Part shown: piece by piece, positions 61,363-64,000 of the stretch | How positions within the stretch are numbered: the first letter of the stretch is position 1 | How the letters are laid out: each line of letters starts with the position of its first letter | Assembly: GCA_947500585.1 (NCBI GenBank) | Contig: CANMSN010000002.1 | Span: forward strand, 186,001-250,000 | Direction of reading: 5' to 3' | Source of the DNA: an uncultured Flavobacteriaceae bacterium | Lineage (GTDB): Bacteria; Bacteroidota; Bacteroidia; Flavobacteriales; Flavobacteriaceae | DNA: 64,000 nucleotides | Notes under the pieces: generated by a model | The model's input: the letters and a program-made list of their open reading frames with translations, nothing else | Database searches by the model: none | Told to the model about the DNA's origin: nothing | Translations under genes and position numbers: made by a program

Positions 61363-64000
61363 TTAAAATTTAACATACAGATTTAAGAAATAGGTTGCGC
61401 CCCTTCCGTACCAATATTTAGAACCAAAAACAGGTGTATCTAAAGCTTTATCGCCTCTTAATTGTCTGTAATTAGCATTTCTACCCTGTTCAAAACCTCC
61501 AGTTTTATACTCCGCATCTAAAAGGTTATTTATACTAGCGAAAAAACCGATATAATATTGATCGACTTTCCATGATTTTCCACCAACAAGATTCACAGAC
61601 ATATAATCATCAAATCGTTCTTGTTTTAATAATTCTCTAGCCAAAGTTTCATCATAATCACTAAAAGTAAACCCATCAATATCTTTAAAAAAATTATCGG
61701 TTCTAGTTAAAGGACTTATATCTATATAGGTGTTTCTGAAAAAATTGGCTGTAGCTCCAAACCACCAAAAATCAGGGTCGCGATAATCAAACCCAATAGA
61801 AAAAGCTTGATGTGGGCCTGCAGCAACCTTATAGTTTTTCAGCTTAGAAGTGCCTAAATAAACATTTTCAAATCTATCTGAAGACAAATATAAATCTGGA
61901 TTATTGGCATATGTAAATTGACCAACCGAAGCCACTCCTTTTAGTTTTATAGTTGATGTTACTTGTGCTTCAACGCCTAATTCTAATCCTATATGCTCCT
62001 TTTCAATTCCTCTGAGTATTTCTTGAATAAACTCAGTGTCGTCATTCCCTGATTGTTGTGTACCTGAATCTGCAATAACATTACCAATACCATCTGCGAA
62101 GAAAAACGAGATTTCATTAGCATCTTTTAAACTGGTGTAATAACCTGTAAGTTTTGCGTTTATTATGGATGTTCTAAAAATATAGCTCGCATCAATCGTC
62201 ATGATTTTTTCCTCAGTTATATTGGGAACAATATTATGATTCGATCTAGAATTTGTATAGCTATTTCTTATGGATGGTGCTTTCGTAATGTAACCCACAT
62301 TAACATCAAACAAATGAGCGCCAGTTAATTTATAGGTTAGCCCGCCTTTAAATCCTAAACCGATAAAGGATAATTTTTCACCTTTTCCAAAGGAATTATT
62401 TTCAAAATTTTCATTTTGAAACAAACCTTCCCTTTGGTATTGGGTATTAGTTAAACTTGTTGATGCGTAAAAATCAATTTTTTTATACTTAAAAGTAGCT
62501 TGGGCAAAACCAGAAATAACATTTGCTAATACATTATAATTGTAACTATAAATATCACCTTCTTGCAAAATCTGATTAGGGTTTTTTAAATTGAATTGAA
62601 TACCATCAAAAGCATCTACATTTAAAAACCCTGTTCCTCCTAATAAATCTTGAACTTGGGCAAAGTTTTCAGACTTTAGGTTTTTATAATTAATTGATGC
62701 ATTAAATAATATATTATCGTTTATTTCACTCGTTAAAATAGTATTTGCTGTAAATTGAGAATCATCAACCACATCTTCATAAACCATATAGGTGGCGTTT
62801 TTACCCTGCAATGCATTTGTTAAATTAGCTTGATACAAACTTTCCCAATTGAGTTGCCCGTTGTTTAAAAACTCCTGTTGCGCACCATAAGCAAACTCTA
62901 AATCATCAGGAAAATTACGTTCAAAATAACTTGGGAGTTTTTGATAATAAGTAGGGCTTGGGTTCCGTCCTCCACCTTCAAAAGTTTCCTGTCCGTCAAC
63001 AGTAACTACGCTATTGGTTCCTGTAAATGCAATACGGCTATTTCCTGTAGCTCCAAACTGATACCCCAAATTAGTATTCAATTTTGTTTTGCTGTTTATG
63101 TCCCAAAAATGGTTTAGCATAAAAATAGGTTCTTCAACTTCTTTTATACGTGAGTTTCGTTTTTCGCCATCTTGAAAGCCCCAATATTCATTATACTTTA
63201 TCCCTTTTAAATCAAATACTTCTTGTGTATTTGGAGACGATTTTCCCCTTCGGTTTGGGGCGTAAATACCTGTGAAATTTAAACTGTGTTTCTCATTGAT
63301 TTTTTTCTCTACGGAAACAAAAAGCGAATTAGATTCGTATAGCGTCGCATCTTGATAACCTTCGTTTCCCCAACGTCTTCCTAAAGATAATGTGTACGCC
63401 CAATTATTTTTTAATAACCCCGAAGCATAGGAAAACATCAAGCGATTTGTGTAACTTCTATTGGATGAAGAATACGTTAATCGTCCACCTTCAGGCATAT
63501 CTGAAGCTCGGGTATTTATATTAGTAGTTCCTAAAACACCCCCAAAACTATAATTTGAAGGTGTTAAACCAGCAGATAACTCTTGACTTCGCATGACATC
63601 ATTCAACCCGCCCCAATTGCTCCATTGCGGTCTGCCATTATAGAGTTTGTTCATTTCAATACCATTAATTAAAACGGTTCCATTATCGGAATCTAAACCT
63701 CGTAATCTGTAAAATGATGAACTAAATTCAAACGCTGCAGTCCGTTGAAATACATCTAGAGATGATGATAGCAGTCCTGAAATATTATCTGAACCTATAA
63801 AATCGTTATCCAATTCATCGTCAGAAAGTGTGATTGTGAATAAATCTTGACTTTTAGAATTATCCCTTTCCAAAGTCATATCAAATATTTTTACGGTTTC
63901 ATTTTCATTAACAACAATTGGGTAACGTTTTGTAATAAAGCCTGATTTATAAATTTTTAAAACCTGCTCACCTAAAGGTATATTTGAAGAAAAAATAAAT
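61363..64000 (-). CDS. TonB-dependent receptor, partial (5' end beyond the window)
   Basis: Partial outer-membrane receptor, open to the right edge. A methionine occurs at 63877-63879, but the frame continues upstream without stop (LGEQVLKIYKSGFITKRYPI), which is the end of a carboxypeptidase-regulatory-like domain, so the start lies outside. Plug region: DNISGLLSSSLDVFQRTAAF and GGVLGTTNINTRASDMPEGG; the barrel ends GRGATYFLNLYVKF. Co-directional with the DUF5689 lipoprotein, so the pair probably takes up one ligand, unknown. Confidence 0.92.
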   Translation of the reverse strand, partial: FIFSSNIPLGEQVLKIYKSGFITKRYPIVVNENETVKIFDMTLERDNSKSQDLFTITLSDDELDNDFIGSDNISGLLSSSLDVFQRTAAFEFSSSFYRLRGLDSDNGTVLINGIEMNKLYNGRPQWSNWGGLNDVMRSQELSAGLTPSNYSFGGVLGTTNINTRASDMPEGGRLTYSSSNRSYTNRLMFSYASGLLKNNWAYTLSLGRRWGNEGYQDATLYESNSLFVSVEKKINEKHSLNFTGIYAPNRRGKSSPNTQEVFDLKGIKYNEYWGFQDGEKRNSRIKEVEEPIFMLNHFWDINSKTKLNTNLGYQFGATGNSRIAFTGTNSVVTVDGQETFEGGGRNPSPTYYQKLPSYFERNFPDDLEFAYGAQQEFLNNGQLNWESLYQANLTNALQGKNATYMVYEDVVDDSQFTANTILTSEINDNILFNASINYKNLKSENFAQVQDLLGGTGFLNVDAFDGIQFNLKNPNQILQEGDIYSYNYNVLANVISGFAQATFKYKKIDFYASTSLTNTQYQREGLFQNENFENNSFGKGEKLSFIGLGFKGGLTYKLTGAHLFDVNVGYITKAPSIRNSYTNSRSNHNIVPNITEEKIMTIDASYIFRTSIINAKLTGYYTSLKDANEISFFFADGIGNVIADSGTQQSGNDDTEFIQEILRGIEKEHIGLELGVEAQVTSTIKLKGVASVGQFTYANNPDLYLSSDRFENVYLGTSKLKNYKVAAGPHQAFSIGFDYRDPDFWWFGATANFFRNTYIDISPLTRTDNFFKDIDGFTFSDYDETLARELLKQERFDDYMSVNLVGGKSWKVDQYYIGFFASINNLLDAEYKTGGFEQGRNANYRQLRGDKALDTPVFGSKYWYGRGATYFLNLYVKF

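Noticed and set aside
63877-63879. Methionine codon as the start of the last receptor
   Set aside because: The open frame continues to the window edge with a carboxypeptidase-regulatory-like sequence, so the gene is truncated by the window.

Overview
The window looks like the chromosome of a marine-type member of the Flavobacteriaceae (Bacteroidota). The evidence is the low G+C content, start codons without Shine-Dalgarno sequences, promoters of the TTTG / TAnnTTTG type, gliding-motility genes (gldD, gldE), TonB-dependent receptors with carboxypeptidase-like N-terminal domains, SusD-free transport loci, a 287-aa primary sigma factor and class II IlvC. No tRNA, rRNA, CRISPR array or prophage was seen. 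The genus cannot be fixed from the sequence alone.

Region 1 (1-17.9 kb) is a catabolic locus of the 3-keto-glycoside type. It has two DUF1080 (3-keto-disaccharide hydrolase) proteins, two tandem GMC flavoenzyme + Tat-lipoprotein small-subunit pairs with a predicted [3Fe-4S] motif, two TIM-barrel sugar isomerase/epimerase-like proteins, a Gfo/Idh/MocA oxidoreductase, an MFS permease, an AraC regulator, a TonB-dependent receptor, a lipoprotein fusing a dehydrogenase-type propeller, HEAT-like region and cytochrome c, and a lipoprotein azurin. Inferred logic: glycosides enter the periplasm, are oxidised at C3 by the GMC enzymes, electrons leave via cytochrome c/azurin, DUF1080 proteins cleave the keto-glycoside, and the products are imported and converted.

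Region 2 (18-31 kb) holds gapN, the ilvD-ilvB-ilvN-ilvC-ilvA operon and divergent metK. The shared 573-bp ilvD/metK intergenic region carries two RNA switches: a complete ribosome-mediated attenuator for ilv (20-aa leader peptide rich in Ile/Val/Leu, anti-antiterminator, antiterminator and terminator all readable) and a SAM-II-like riboswitch before metK. A folK-deoxynucleoside kinase fusion follows, then a small GIY-YIG nuclease gene bounded by inverted hairpin-bearing repeats, queuosine precursor transporter and an AsmA-family protein. A gene-less copy of the same repeat structure lies at 33.96-34.10 kb. I regard this nuclease/repeat pair as the best candidate for an undescribed mobile or repeat-maintaining system.

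Region 3 (34-56 kb) is mostly housekeeping: rpoD-rpsU, DUF2797, a GH3-family protein, an OmpA protein, a phytase + TonB receptor pair, rplU-rpmA, gldD/gldE/ssb/mutY, hup with an unlisted 30-aa very basic protein behind it, RNase G, hflX and an EEP-family hydrolase.

Region 4 (56-64 kb) has an AT-rich two-gene unit (DUF805 membrane protein and an 885-aa DUF922-like/YD-repeat-like protein), then a DUF5689 lipoprotein and a TonB-dependent receptor that runs off the right edge. Several families of short palindromic repeats are scattered between genes.
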